64,000 nt of DNA from Embiotoca jacksoni (GCA_022577435.1 JAKOON010000014.1:1745847-1809846), one strand, 5' to 3'; positions 36,821-50,514 are shown, numbered from the stretch's first letter. The notes: generated by a model not told the origin, from the sequence alone. Translations and numbers: made by a program.

Positions 36821-38637
36821 TGAGCTCAGTGCTTGATGGACACCAGCTGAATGGATGTTATTTACAGCAGAGCTAGTTGCTGTGCTAATGATGAGAGCAA
36901 TAAAACAACAGAGGTACTGTCGCAGATCAGGAAACAGCCACCTGCTCCATTCCAGCTGTTGGTCCATGCCAGTAGTGCCGTCAGTCTCTTCTTTGGATGG
37001 AAGACGTTTTCTAGTGTTTTCCAATTGGTCAAACAGTCAAATCTAATCTAATCTGATGTAATATAAACTGTAAAAAAGGGGCATTTCATCTGCAGATGCA
37101 CGAGGTTATTTCTTTTTTTTAATAGATAAATATCGGTTATTTGATGCCTAATCTCCTTCCGATCTTTTGTTAATTGTAAACCGTTGCTCTCTCTGCATGG
37201 GCAGTTTTGAAAAAGTTTCCACAGAGACATTTTGCTGGTTCACTGAGCCACTAAAGTGCTTCGGTTGGTTGACAACTGCAATTGAACTTCAGTAATTTGT
37301 TCACGCTGGGGGTTTGAAGGAGAGGCTGTCTGCATCCTGTCCAAACCTTCCTGCTGCTACTGGCCCACACTGACAACCACTCTCCAAAGATATCATACCA
37401 CACCAGCTGCAGGCGAGCGTCCTACAGGAGCTCAGGAAAATGGGATGCAATGCATGTTTCCTCTAAAACTAATTCAAATGTAACCCCATTTTAATCCGCA
37501 GTAGATGCAGAACAAACATACTCTGTTCTCACTCCGGTATCAGATACATCACATCACTAACATCAAACATAAATGGATCATTAATTTCCCCAAAGTCTGT
37601 CAATATATTAAACCACATTTTCTGAAATTCGTATTGCCAATTTTTTCTTTACAAATGTGTCTTTTTATACATGTTATAGTGTGGGCACAGGAAGCCATGC
37701 ATTAGTTGAATAGATGCAATACAAAATACAAAAGACAACGTTCTCCTGTGTTGGAGGACGTTGCGGAGCGTCATCTTTTAGTGTTCTCCACTAAACAATG
37801 GAACAATGAATCCTCTCAGCCCACAGTTAGCGAGTTTGGCTGCGCTGCGAACAGATCATGGATTTATTATGAGAGTGGGATACCGGCGCTCCAAAATGGC
37901 TCCAAAAAAAGTTGCTCATGCGGCAACAAGAGCCAAATATAAAACGATCCCTCTCGCTGATTTTCATCGTTCTGCTTCTGTGCGCTGATGTACACAGAAA
38001 GCATTTCTAGTCTATTTACAGTAATATTACATCTTCATGATTTAAAGTTTCATGACAAAGAGGCAAAAAAATGAACTCTTTTAGTTGGACTTGCCCTGTC
38101 AGCAGTTTCAAACTTCTGTTATGAAAAACAAGCTTTTGGACAGCAATGATGGATTTCTGTTTTAGCTGCAGTTTTGTGGTTGGACACTGGCAGCGAGGTT
38201 CTGTCTGTGGGCGGATACTGGATAAAGCCATGAAAAACACACCAGTTGTTTTTCCCGGGACTGAATATACAAGAAGTGTAATCCTATGAAATATAATTTA
38301 TACGTTATGGGAGTTTAGGATTAAGAGTTGAGCGAGATATGATTTATTTTTGCATGCGGATGTGTTTGTAATCAATTACAGCACACGTGAAAACATCAAT
38401 AAGCGCAACTATTTCACTTTAAGCCATGTTGTTGCTCACAGTCGTACGATCCACAGAGTTGGAGTAGAGGTAGACATTTTTGTGGTATTTGTTGCAGGCA
38501 TTTTCTCTCCCCAGTCGTAAACAACAAAACCCCGTGGTGATGGCTGCAAGTTGCCCCTCTCTCATCCACCCACACCTCCCCCTGGTGAGAGAAAACACAA
38601 AGATAAACACGGTAATGCAACACGTGGGCAACTAAAA

Positions 38638-38643
<6 letters not shown>

Positions 38644-38681
<38 letters not shown>
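38644..38681 (+). repeat. (CA)19 microsatellite
   Basis: Uninterrupted and followed by an A-rich stretch. It is complementary to the TG tracts 2 kb upstream in the same intron. Confidence 0.95.
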
Positions 38682-38685
<4 letters not shown>

Positions 38686-41534
38686 AGAAAACACAGCCGC
38701 CATTAAAACCACAGAAGGCCTCCATCCTTTTAGAGCCAGTCTTTTGATGACTTTGATGTGTCCGTGGGCCCCACACTACTAATGTCTACTGTAATTCAGC
38801 GGCAAATCGTGCCGAACATTCGCCTTGCTAATGGGAAGACGGGATGTTGTGGCTGAGCTGTCTGAAGCCGACTTTCACATTATGTTCCAGACCTCCCCGC
38901 ACGTACAGACACACCACCTGCTGCTGCTGCACGGATGCCGCCGTGAAAGTACCTCTGCAGTTGAAGCGTTTACGTAGGCAGGAGCTGTGAGGAGGGCAGC
39001 TGTGCACACGGAAACCTCCCGCTGGAACGTATTAGACCGGGCAGGCGAGCCGGGCTGAGGATGCTTTCCCTGTTAATGTGTTGAGTTTGGTTAAATTGCG
39101 CTCCGGTGCATTTAGTTCGGTTTACTTCGGGCTGTAGCTTGTGAGTTAAACTCTGAACCGCCTGAGAGGCAGCATTACGTTTAGTTTCCAACCAGACTCG
39201 AGCGCAGAAGTTTCCAACCTTTTTTCACTCTGACAAAATGAAACGCAGCACTGTAACAATTATTGACATAGCTGAGCTCCACCAAACCGGCTGAACAAGC
39301 TCATAAATTGATACTCGACACGCACATAATGCCCTGGATAATGGACCAAACCCATGATTTCATGATAATGTATATAATTCAATCTTTTTCTCTCCCATTT
39401 CTATTTGCTTGTTACAATTAATAGTATATGATGTTATTTTGAAGTCTTGCCTAATAATGCTAATAATCATGAATTAATTTGTAAGATCCTTGTGATGCAA
39501 AAAAAGCATAAATGAACATAAGAAACAGAAACGTTTCAAGTTCCAGAATTAAATTTCCCCACTTGTGTTAATAGTAAAACTCTCTTTTGTAATAAGTCAA
39601 TATGGGCAAAAATAAATAAATAATAAATCAGTTATTTCTCCAAGCTAAATAAACTGATTTTCATGTGTAAAAGCACATTTACATTGAATGAAAGTGTTTC
39701 ACACCCCGGGAAAAATATTAAATAAATAATAATACAATACAAGTTTAACCACCATACCTGCAGGCTATATTGCAAAGCTGCATAGATAAAATGCAGCATG
39801 TACAGTATGTAGAGGTAGACTCCCATAATAATGAATCCTGAACCCGGCCATCAGTCACCAGGACAAAAATGACCAAAAAACTAGGAAAGTGTTTTCATAT
39901 TTTAGAGACCCGAAGCTGTCATGAAGATAAAAAAAACAGCGTTAAGATTTATTTTATTTTTTATTTTTTTAATTACCAGCCGCTGTATCAACACGGGGTC
40001 TTAAACTGAACATTAGAGGTCTGTAATTTAGAGTCTCCACGGTAACGCCCGCCACCAACACTCCCCCTGCTTGACAGCCAAAACAAATGAAGCCGCAGCC
40101 AGCGTCTCCTCTAATGCATTTGATTCCTGAGTATTGTGACCCTCAGTGATGGAGAGCACGGCGACACCGGCTGACACTAACAACGTTAGCAGCGAACGGA
40201 GTGCAGTCTGCTCCCGACTCACCGCCTCTCTCACTTCACAGGCGAAGAAAACACAACCATCATGGTTTTCCTTTCACAGTCGAGTGAGATCGAACGCCGA
40301 GGGGTTTTAAGTTGTTTACAGGCAGCTGCTTACCCAATAACTGAGTTCTCTTCCTCCCCGCTCCTTCACCAGCTCCGGGTTTTTATTGCATACGAGCAGC
40401 GTGTTCAGTGACCATGTTGCTCTTCCTCCTTACTTTACGCTTTTTTCGCCATTAAAGCGGACGTGATTTAATTTTTTTTAAAATTCTCACAAATCACCGT
40501 TATCTCTTCGAGTCGCGTCTCCCAGAGTGTCCAGAAACATCCCCATTCAGGCTGCACGCGCTCTTAGTTTGCTCAAATTGCACTTGAGCGGAAGTGAAAT
40601 TGCGGTTGTAAAATGTTCTGAGGCGGAAAAGTCATTCATCAAATCTAAAACAAATTTGCAGGGAGTTTATGTTTTGAATGATGTTGGTGTGTTATTAAGC
40701 CATTAGCACATCACACGGATTATTAAGCAGTATTTTAGATATTCCTCTGACGTGTGTCCTGTCATGTGTATCTTTGCATCACTTATGAGATAGCAGAGAA
40801 AGTTACACCGTCATTTCGGGTGAGAGAATCGTCACCTTTTATCTTTAGATGTTATTTTTAATTCGGACCTCAAATGGCGATAAAAGTTCTGAGATGTCCA
40901 GTAAGTGAGTGTAAGACGACTTACTTTGAAGGAAACCAGAAGAGCAAAAAACTGATTTGAACCTGAACAAGAAACCTGTTAAGAGAGCTGAAATTCTTTG
41001 GTTTCATGATCTTTTTTTGCTACTTAGCTATTTTAGAAAAATTTCTGTGGAAAGTAACACTTGAAAGATGCACAATAAGCCAATATTTTTGGTCACTTTA
41101 CTGGTTCGGGCCGGGGACGGCTCCTGAAGAGGGCGCGGAGGAACTTTCAGAAAGAAAAGAAATCATATGACAAGACAGCAAATCAGTCAGGCAGCGTATC
41201 AGATCAGAAAGGAGAAGCAAAAGAAACAAAAGCAGGAAAGACGCATCCTCAATAGATCACAGCATCTCACGAGGCAGCGTCTAGCTGAGGTTCAGCACCT
41301 GCATTAGCGGCGCTTGCATCCGTTTCCGGGCAGAACATCCGGAACGGTGACGGATCTTCAGTCGCAAAATCACAGCATCATGAAAGTCTTTTCTTATCCT
41401 GTGAGGATGGATGGATTGTTTCTGACAGCTAACGTACACAACGACTAAATTATCTTCAGAGGGACCGCCAGACAACTAATAACAAGGAGCGACTTTAGTG
41501 AATGACACCATAGTGACAAGTGGGAAAAAGTTGA

Positions 41535-41650
41535 CTTCTTTAGGAGTCTACGGAGCCACAGACAACCTCTAGTGGCTGTCGGCGGTACTGCATCAGAGGC
41601 CCCATTTCTCAGACCCGGAAGCTTCATCCACTTTTATACTCAGTCTCTGT
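41535..41650 (-). mobile_element. MITE-like repeat, copy D (partial)
   Basis: Read on the - strand, it begins cagagactgagtataaaagt and includes gaagcttcc and gccactagagg, matching the start of copy A (26667). Only the first part of the repeat is present. Confidence 0.6.
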
Positions 41651-44057
41651 TTATATCGCGTCAATACCTGCACGTCTACCCCTCCGATCTTTGAAGTAGG
41701 AGAAGAAATGCGTTCTCTTACTGCCGACAGGCTGCATGTGAAATATAAATGTGACTTAATTATGAGGAGGAATGTTTTTTCAATACTTAAAACTTAAACT
41801 ACGTCTGCAGGCTACAGCGCAACAAAGTAGAGAATAATAAAGACAAACTGGCCCAAAAAGAAAAGAAGAAATCATTTAACAACGTAGCCTGCTTACCCGC
41901 ACTGGAAGGAATAAGGAGGAAATCAGGAAGTCAACAAAGAGTTTGGGATTTTCGCCTCTGGTCCAGAGACATTACAGTAAAGCATATCGGGCTCCGTGGA
42001 AGAGGAACTGCTCATTTTGACGTAAAGAAAACACAAGGATTCCTAGTTTCAGGTGATATTATATTTCATTTCCGCCCCTAGATGGCCCTGAATTGTCCGC
42101 ACTGCTCCTTTAACCACCGGTTTTCGTCTGATTCAAATTAACTGGTCACCATGTAGAACATCTTCACATAAATTGCTGTTGTTTTATGGGTTTAAAAGGT
42201 TATTTCTGATAAGTTGTGAGCTTTTTAAAATCATCAGTCACTCCGTGCTGTAGCGATGTACATACGTACATATGTATTTTCACACTGTTTGGTGTGATTT
42301 CTGGACACTGTGTAAAGAAATCGTGCGGTTCTCTCTCATCCGGCGCTCACGTGGAGTCCCTTTAACTCGCCGGCTTTAACGGGAATGATTCCTGTCAGCG
42401 TTGCGTCTCTGCGCTTCCCCCGTCGTCCTGCTCCGTTCGCTCGGACCAGAAAACACTGATTCATGAGCCTCATCAGTAAACAAGGCCCGGTGACTCAGCG
42501 GGAGGAAAAACACATTCTGCCTGTCACATTTGAAAGTCAATGAGCTCCAGTGTTCTTTGAAACGCTGCTGCAGCAGCTAGCCGCCAATAAAATGGGAGAA
42601 AACCGCAGTGCACGTTCAGACGCTCTCGCCGAGTCGGTCTTTGAATCTGTTTTGTAATGCTAAGTTTTTAATGAGTTGTTGACACTGATGATCCCAAACA
42701 TCTGCTGGACTCTCGCGGTTCATGACGGGATAAAACCAATTAGAGGGCGCCACCCCCGAGCTGGAGTCGGTTGTCTCTCAAGCATGTGTGAAACTCATCA
42801 AGCTTCGTCTGCCGGCCGGCTTCCCGACGGATCGCTTCTGCTTTCTGCTCGCCTTTTAGTCGGCGCGTCGGTCCGTTTTTGTTTTGTCAAGGTTGTCTTT
42901 TAAAGAGCGGGATTGTCGATAGATTAAAAAACACAGCGTACATCAGCGGAGCATTAATACTGATCTCGATTACCTGAAGGCCAACATTTGCATTTTTAAA
43001 ACTGCTCCAGACAGTTGTGAAGAGTTCATTCACTTTTCTTCAAGTGCATGAAAAAGACGACTCCTCTGAACCAACACGTGTGAATGTAAGCGGCCTTCAG
43101 GGAAGACGACTTCTAATGACAGCCGACCTCTGTGACCGGAGGGAAGACATTACCAACGGCAGCGTGACTTCTTTTTTTTTTTATTATTATATTTGTAATG
43201 CAACTTTGGGACATTTCCAATTTGGGCTGATTTCGTAGTTAAAAATAACTTCGCTCCAATCATGAAGGTTTGCAGGTGAACATTCACTAATAGAACAACA
43301 AGTCTGATTTCATCATGGAAAGAAATAATGGTGGCACTCCTTGTAATGCAGCTTTTTAGGGCGACATAAACCCTCCGTTCTGAACCTGCGTACCCTTATA
43401 AAGTATGTACTGTTGCATGTAGTGTGTGTACAACCGGGACATACTACTTCATCATAAAAATGATGTCTGAACTTTGACCTTCTTGGTCGCGAACTGTAGC
43501 GCGACATTTGAACCAAAAAGAAAAATGCTTCTTCTTCTTCTTCCTGTTGTGGGCGGAGCTTCAGCACCACCGACTCTCTCTGCGGCTCAGTCGATGCGAC
43601 GTATCTCCCGCTGCAGAGGATTGTGGGTCAGAAACATCCAGAGTAGCACGCTGACCTGCAGACTGCAGAATAAAACCAGATGTAGTAGAACATCCTGGTT
43701 CTTTTGGCGTACCACATGTAACACACTATTCACTCGTTCTCTAATTATTACTCATTGAATCAAGACTTTTCTGAAATGTTACATGAAGCACATGAAACTG
43801 AAGACGTAGAAGATATTTATAGAAAACCGTCTCTTCTTCCGTTTGCTTCCTTGAATGTTGTCATCTGCAGTGTGTCGGGTGTTAATCAGTGGTTTTACTA
43901 TCGTCAACAAATTAGTATGAAGAGAACTAAATTAGCAACGTATTCGTCCATCTGTCAGCACAGACCCAAAACCATTTGTCCCTAGAAAAGTACAACTTAA
44001 AAAAATGGGACACAGTACAAGTTATTCTCTAATACAGACAGGTATTGTTGGTTTTAA

Positions 44058-44079
44058 CCCCCCCCCCCCCCCCCCCCCC
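44058..44079 (+). repeat. poly-C tract (C22)
   Basis: A homopolymer of 22 C; its length is likely unreliable in the assembly. Confidence 0.9.
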
Positions 44080-45583
44080 GTTCTTAAAGGGGAATGAGTT
44101 GTGTGTTTGTTTGAGACATTTCTCGCAGTTTGATGATTTATGAAGAACTGAATCCCCCAAAAAATTTGAGTATTTTATTGTAATGAAGGAACATGTGGCT
44201 CAATAATGAATTTAAAGTTTTCCTTGGCGCAGAGGACTGTAGGCTTTGGCGACACAGGAAACGCTTGTTAGGCGGATTAAGTCATTATTGTTTCTGTCTT
44301 TCAGAAGGCTTTTATTGATAATTACATCAAAATTTATCGTGTTTTGTATTTTTTTTTTTTTTATGTGCCAGAGCAGCCTGTAAAGTCCCACCCGCTGTTT
44401 TTTTTTACATTCAGCAGAATTCCTTTTTTTAAAATTTATTTAATATAACAATAAACAAATTGAATTCCATGTGACACACTGTGAAGTATTTATTTTTTGT
44501 GAATCATTAAACATTTGCCGAGTCCCATAGAAAACGCTGTCTGTCATGCGAAAACACTTGAAACTGTAGAATTCGTCGGCGGGCTCTGATCGTTTTTGTT
44601 ATGAAAATATAACATTTTGCATTTCTGGATGAAACTGAAATGAAAACGCTTGAGCACGTTTGATATCATACCTGGAAGGTGTGCGTCCTCCTGCAGGTCT
44701 AAAACCGACACTTCCTCCGTCTCCTTGACTCCCGTCTCTCCTCCCGTCTCCTCGTCCTCTCACCTTCTCATCACACTCTGATTTCATTTAAGTGTACGTC
44801 TACCCTCTCTCCTTATCAACAGCCACAAATTACCTTTTTTTTTTTTTTTTTTTCCCATCACCTTTTAATAACCCCAACAGGTTTTTCAGTTCATTTCCAG
44901 GCAATCGGAGCTGCATGGGAGGTCTCTGAGCGAGCAGCGCTGCCAGCGGCTGCGTCTCAGTGCAGCTCGGCCACTCCAACCAGGAGAATGTCACTTTGAT
45001 AGCTCCCCCTGGTCATTGTCAGCGCGGGGAGTCCAACCCAGCTAATGAAGTAAAAAGGGGAAAGCTGTGGGAGGAAAAATGGTCAAAATCTGTGTGCTCG
45101 ACAACCCCGTTTGATCCCGCTCATTTATTTTTATGTGCGTGTGTTTGTGTATTAATCCCCTCCTTCTGTTTTTGTGCGCTCTCATTTATTATATCATTAC
45201 TTTTGAATTTATACATCAAACTTTGAGCTTTTATTTTGGATTCTTTGTTTTTCTCGGCTAGTCAACTGTGTACTCGTCTCCTCTGAGAAATTAAGAATGC
45301 AACGGCACATTTTGTTTGTCAAGACAGCTCGCTGCATAACAATGACAGCGTACGTACAACAAGCAGCACTTGTTACTCATTAGACATTTAATCGCTGCTA
45401 ACAACCATGTACTCACACGCGATGTCATTATTTCATGTCACGGTGTTAATGCCTGAGAAGAGACAGAAAAAGAGAAGAGCTCCTACAACGAGATCTTTGA
45501 TCATCTCAGCCGGCGACGACATGATGTGCTGCAGCAGTGTTTAATGCACCGCCATGCAGCTAATTCATCACGCAGTCTGCAGC

Positions 45584-45585
<2 letters not shown>

Positions 45586-45623
<38 letters not shown>
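45586..45623 (+). repeat. (AC)19 microsatellite upstream of the stalk exon
   Basis: Uninterrupted, ending 154 bases before the acceptor of the exon at 45778. It is complementary to the TG tract after that exon. Confidence 0.96.
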
Positions 45624-45625
<2 letters not shown>

Positions 45626-45777
45626 GCGCGGTGAGCTGTCGGTCGTACATCGGCGGTCGCTTCGTGCTGGTTTTTACTTTATCTTCATGCCTTTTTTTTA
45701 TACTCATTTGTTTTCCCCCCTCCCACCTCCCCCGACTCCCCCTTTTGTGTTTGTTGTGTGTCTGTCCTCTCATTCAG

Positions 45778-45867
45778 ATGCTCCCACCACCACCCCTATA
45801 CCCACCACAGCCACCACCACCACCACCATCATCACCACCACCATCTCCTACCCCGAAGCCAATCAAG
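45778..45867 (+). CDS. cadm1: cadm1 stalk exon: Thr/Pro-rich, likely O-glycosylated
   Basis: This 90-base exon has phase 1 at both ends. The acceptor ctctcattcag ends at 45777 and the donor is AATCAAG|gtacgg. It reads DAPTTTPIPTTATTTTTIIT and then TTISYPEANQ, followed by a split codon. Threonine makes up about half of the residues, matching the mucin-like stalk exon of mammalian CADM1 (PPTTIPPPTTT and so on), although the last residues, SYPEANQ, are unlike the mammalian end. In mammals, exons of this stalk region are alternatively spliced and carry O-glycans. The 3n length and matching phases fit cassette use here. A CA repeat lies 155 bases upstream and a long TG repeat begins 33 bases downstream. 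Confidence 0.9.
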
Positions 45868-45900
45868 GTACGGTATCTCCCTCACGCAACCTCTTTATCT

Positions 45901-45919
45901 GTGTGTGTGTGTGTGCGTG

Positions 45920-45996
<77 letters not shown>
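45901..45996 (+). repeat. (GT)48 microsatellite downstream of the stalk exon
   Basis: About 48 units with two GC interruptions near the start, beginning 33 bases after the exon end at 45867. Confidence 0.97.
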
Positions 45997-45998
<2 letters not shown>

Positions 45999-46896
45999 TC
46001 CCTGACTCCCAGTGCACTGAATCCTTCCACATATTTCCATCTTCATTTTTTATTTGTTTTGCCCATGTGTTATAAGGTCACCCAGTTTCTGTCATTTACA
46101 GTAAATTCTCAACACTAACAGGTAGAAATGAAAGTCTGAAGCTGCAGCTGGTATCCACAAGTAAAGTAGACATCTTTAATCAGAAATGATATCAATAATA
46201 CCTGAACTGTGGCCAAAGCAGAAGTTTGGTTAGTTAACCCAAAGATTCTGTTGACTGATGAAGAAAAGAGATGCAGAGGGTTCAGGAAAAACAAGAAATG
46301 GATGTTGTGTTGAGATTATTTTGTCACAAATACTGATCCCAAGGTCAAGAAGGAGATTTCATACTCAAGAATAGTTTATTTTTTAAATTAAAGTGCACTC
46401 ATCTGCTATCCTTCTGAGAGCAAGATGAGAAGATGAATGCGAATCGCATTATTGTTTATGGACTTTATGAGTTTGACTATCGCTCCATTTATATGCAAAT
46501 CTTTCTGTCTGCAAAAATCAAATATTAAGACCCAAATTTCATAACTATGCTCCCACTGTGACTCCTGTTGTCCTCTGATTTCCTGAAGTGCATCTGATTG
46601 TTGGTTTATGTGCCGTTTTTTACAACTTCCTTTCAGCTTTTAACACTTATATTCAGCACATCAATTGCATGCTTGCAGTCTCTGGCATTAACATCACCCA
46701 TTATGATCCATGTTTTAAAATAAAATGTGCAAAGAGCTCTCCGAAATAATGGTTAACACGGAGACATGAGAGATAGAAATAGATTTTGGTGGAATTTAGA
46801 CAACCTCATCTACCCCTAGTCATGAATTATGAGTAATTACAGCGCTCCGAGGCACGAAGGGATGTGCCCCCCTACGCGGTTTTCTACTTTTTAGAT

Positions 46897-46898
<2 letters not shown>

Positions 46899-46970
<72 letters not shown>
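46899..46970 (+). repeat. (TG)36 microsatellite
   Basis: Uninterrupted, followed by CGCGCG. Confidence 0.96.
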
Positions 46971-46978
<8 letters not shown>

Positions 46979-48120
46979 GGTTCTGGAATCGAGAGGACAA
47001 ATAGCGGGCCAGGGTTGTGTCATGTTGTTTGGTTGCCGGTGCAGCCAGGTGGTCGGCGTTCGCTGTTCATCCACCAGGAAGAAAAAAAAAGAAAAACGTT
47101 CAGGCTTTCGAAAGAGGGCCAGGTGCACGCAAACAATGTTGCGCAACCATTTTCCCATTAAGCTGCTCCTTCTTCACATACACTCATTACAGTTGGAAAA
47201 TGCAGTGTGATATCAGATGCAGACAACAAAACACAGCACACACGGTTAGTTATTTATGCTGTAAATGATGTAACAAAGACAGCGGCTTCACCATTACAAG
47301 TGTCGCTGCAGACACAGGACTTGCTTTTTGATTTTCATCACATCTCTCTGGTGAAGTCGGTTTCTACGTTGTTTCGTGCACGAGGTGGTTTGTGGGAAGC
47401 GCAGCAGCGGTGTGGCTGAACAATAGCTGAACACGAGCACTCGAAAATTAGACCCTTTTGAAATTAGCACATTTTTTTATCTGGCTCTTTCAGCAACAGA
47501 ACTCGGGGCTATTGTGAGTCTAAATCTCCAAAGGGTGCAGATAGAAAACATCACTTTATGGCTCCAGTCAGAAAATCAGCCCGAGCTCCAAACGCAATCA
47601 AAGCCTCTCTGACAGATCGCTCAATTGGAACAAATCTCACGAGGCTGGCAGAAATCACAGGCATTGTGCTTGATTATGCCATCTGATTGGATTAAAGAGA
47701 ATACCTATCTGCGCCGGGCTGATTGATAGCTCTTTTGCCTCAGATCAAGGAGTGTGGAGTCGGCACAGGCCCCGCTCTGATTATTGCTATCTGACTGATT
47801 CACACCGAGATCTCTGCCGATTCGCGAAATGATCACACTTATTTCCAATGTTCCCGCTGAGAATAATAAACTGACTTTATAGGTAAATGATAACAATAAA
47901 GAAATATATTTTATAAAGACTGCTCGTGCAAAATGAGCGAATTAGTGAGTAAATCTTTAAAATGAGATCGCATAACTCTTTAAAGATGCATCTTTTTTTC
48001 AGTTCAAATCAAACATGGATTTTATTGCAAAAGACTTAATCTAATGCAACAAGTAGAATTAAGTTGGGAAAAACAGCATGTGTTCTCACATGTCAAATTT
48101 ATGCACAGTTTTTGACTCCA

Positions 48121-50320
48121 TGATAATAATAATAATAACTTTATTTATATAGCACCTTTAAAAACAGAGTTTACAAAGTGCTGTACAGAGAAGCAAAGCA
48201 TAGTCAGACATATCGTCAATACCGGTAAACATTTAAGAAAACAGGAGGCAAAAAAGACCAAACCATTAAGGTAATGAATACAACAAAACCAAACAAATAA
48301 CCAAAACGGGCAAATGGAATAGAAAACAAACAAATAAATAAAATAAACAAACAAAAACAGGGGAACAAAAGAACTGTATAAAAGGACGACATCACTTAAA
48401 AGCAATTCTATAAAAATGGGTTTTAAGAAGTGATTTAAAAGAAGTCAGTGATTCTGCAAGCCTTATCTCCCAGGTAGGTCGTTCCAAAGTCGAGGGGCCC
48501 TGAAGGTAAAAGCACGATGACCCTTTGATTTAAGTCTGGACTTTGGAACGGCCAGAAGGGCCCACCGGAGGATCTAAGGCTGCGAGTTGGCTCATATGGG
48601 GCTAACATTTCAATAATGTAGCTCGGGGCCAGACCCAGGCGGGCCTTAAAAGTGATCAACAAAATCTTAAAATCAATTCTAAAACCAACCGGGAGCCAGA
48701 GAGAGAGGCCAGAACTGGACTAGTGTGATGTCATCTGTTAAAACCAGTAAGAAGCCGAGCTGCTGCATTCTGGATTGGTTGGAGGCGGGAGAGAGATTTT
48801 TGGTTTATGCCAGAAAGGAGGGAGTTGCAGTAATCGAGTCGAGAGAAAATGAGTGCATGAATTACTTTTTCCAGGTCAGAGTGTGACAGTATGGGTTTGA
48901 TTCTGGAGATGGTTCTTAATTGAAGGAAGCAGGACTGGACCATTTTTTTTTATCTGTGTTTCAAAGCTTAACTGAGAGTCAAACATTACTCCCAAGTTTC
49001 TGGCAACAGGTTTTAAATAAGCAGACGGAGGGCCAAGTTCACTCTCAATGAGACTGGTGTTATTGTTTGGGGAATTGAACAATATGACTTCTGATTTTGA
49101 GTTGTTGAGCTGAAGAAAGTTTTGAGCCATCCAACAGTTAATGTCAGAGAGACAATCTAAGACAGCATCCAGGCTGTTTGGGTCACCAGGTCTCAGCGGA
49201 AGGTATATCTGTGTGTCGTCTGCATAGCAATGGAAAGATACACCGTGTCGTTGGAGGATTTGGCCGAGTGGAAGCATGTAGATAGAAAACAAAATTGGAC
49301 TTAAAATTGAACCTTGTGGTACACCACAGGTAATGTGTGTCGTGGAAGACGAGTAATTACCTATGGTGACCGAGTAGGTTCTTTCTAAAAGGTAAGAATA
49401 AAACCAGCTAAGTGCAGCGTCCTTGATGCCAACCCAGGTTTTGAGGCGATCGATTAAAATGGTGTGATCTACGGTGTCAAAAGCTGCACTTAGGTCTAAA
49501 AGAATTTAAACTGCACTCTCCCCCGTCTGCTGCTAAAAGGAGGTCATTAGTTACCTTGAGGAGGGCAGTTTCTGTGTTATGTAGTGCTCTAAAAGATGTT
49601 GTTATGATTCATAAAAGCTAAGAGTTGTGTTGAAAGCACTTTTTCTAAAACTTTTGACAAAAATGGAAGTTTAGAAATTGGCCTAAAATTGGAGAAAACA
49701 GAAGGATCAAGCTTGGGTTTCTTTAAAAGAGGTTGGACCATAGCATGTTTAAAAATCGATGGGTAGGTGCCATTTGCTAAGGAGCTATTTATAATCAATA
49801 AAATACTGGGCCCTACAGTGCCAATAACCTCTTTGATAAATTTAGTGGGAATAAAATCAAGGCTGCATGTGGTTGATTTCATGAGATATGATTTGGGATA
49901 AAAAGGACAGCGATACAGGTTCAAAGTTACTAAAAAAAAGCTTTGAATGTCCCTCCTGGCATGTAAAACACGGGTTGGGGGGGTAATTTGTTGTCTTATT
50001 TCCTTTACCTTATTAATAAGCAGCAGTAAAACGCTCTGAGAATTTGCTAGCAGACATGGAATTAAAAACCCGGCAACGGGCAGGTGAAGTGAGATTTGTG
50101 GGAGGTTGGGATAAAACCACATTGAATAAAACTGCTTTGTGATCAGACACACAGATATCCTTCATTTTAAAGTTTTCAGGGCTGAGACCGTTATACAGGA
50201 TGAGGTCAAGGATGTGACCCTTTGAATGTGTGGGTTGTTGTATTGCCCGAGTGAGGTTAAAAGATTCCAAAGTATCCATAAAACCTTTGACAAGAGTCTG
50301 AGACGGGCAGCATGCTGATG
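48121..50320 (-). mobile_element. 5'-truncated LINE, jockey superfamily (L2/Rex1-like)
   Basis: The element reads right to left. The 3' end is at about 48121, with a (TTA)n tail preceded by the complement of aactttatttatatagcacc, typical of fish L2-type elements. Coding remnants extend from the end of the APE endonuclease through the whole RT. The 5' part (start of endonuclease, 5' UTR) is missing, which fits incomplete reverse transcription. It lies antisense to cadm1, inside the intron between the two stalk exons. Confidence 0.85.
48435..50300 (-). pseudogene. LINE ORF2 relic: endonuclease end plus reverse transcriptase
   Basis: In order on the - strand: HSKGHILDLIL and VSDHKAVLFN from the AP endonuclease C-terminus (about 50120-50220); FSNFRPISKLPFLSKVLEKV, the start of RT (about 49640-49700); CGVPQGSILSPILF (about 49285-49327); FHCYADDTQIYLPL with the intact YADD catalytic motif (about 49195-49240); WMAQNFLQLNNSKSEV (about 49090-49140); HSDLEKVIHALIFSRLDYCN (about 48820-48880); and APYEPTRSLRSS (about 48570-48605). 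These pieces alternate between reading frames, so at least four frameshifts inactivate the protein. It would have catalysed target-primed reverse transcription. Confidence 0.85.
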
Positions 50321-50444
50321 CTGAGTTCAGGGCTTCGTAAGGGTCGAACCACCTGTTGCAGGACTCCTAGTTGTCTTTGCTGCAGAATGAATTCGGGAGA
50401 GATGTTTCTTCTTATAGCGGCGGCCGCTGCTCAACAAAAGTTTA

Positions 50445-50446
<2 letters not shown>

Positions 50447-50511
<65 letters not shown>
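50447..50511 (+). repeat. (TG)32 microsatellite
   Basis: Uninterrupted, lying about 130 bases beyond the 5' (right) edge of the LINE. Confidence 0.96.

Positions 50512-50514
<3 letters not shown>

Larger units (their letters stand above)
35186..45777 (+). other. cadm1 intron, 10.6 kb
   Basis: It contains TG tracts at 36370-36473 and 36780-36819, CA tracts at 38644-38681 and 45586-45623, MITE-like copy D (about 41535-41650), a C22 run (44058-44079) and T19 (44835-44853). The last 60 bases are a strong C/T-rich tract leading into the stalk exon. No other gene was recognised. Confidence 0.8.

Noticed and set aside
45526..46118. Overlapping frames of over 100 codons around the stalk exon
   Set aside because: They are produced by CA/TG repeats, which read as alternating Thr-His or Cys-Val without stops. 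Only 45778-45867 in the spliced frame is coding.
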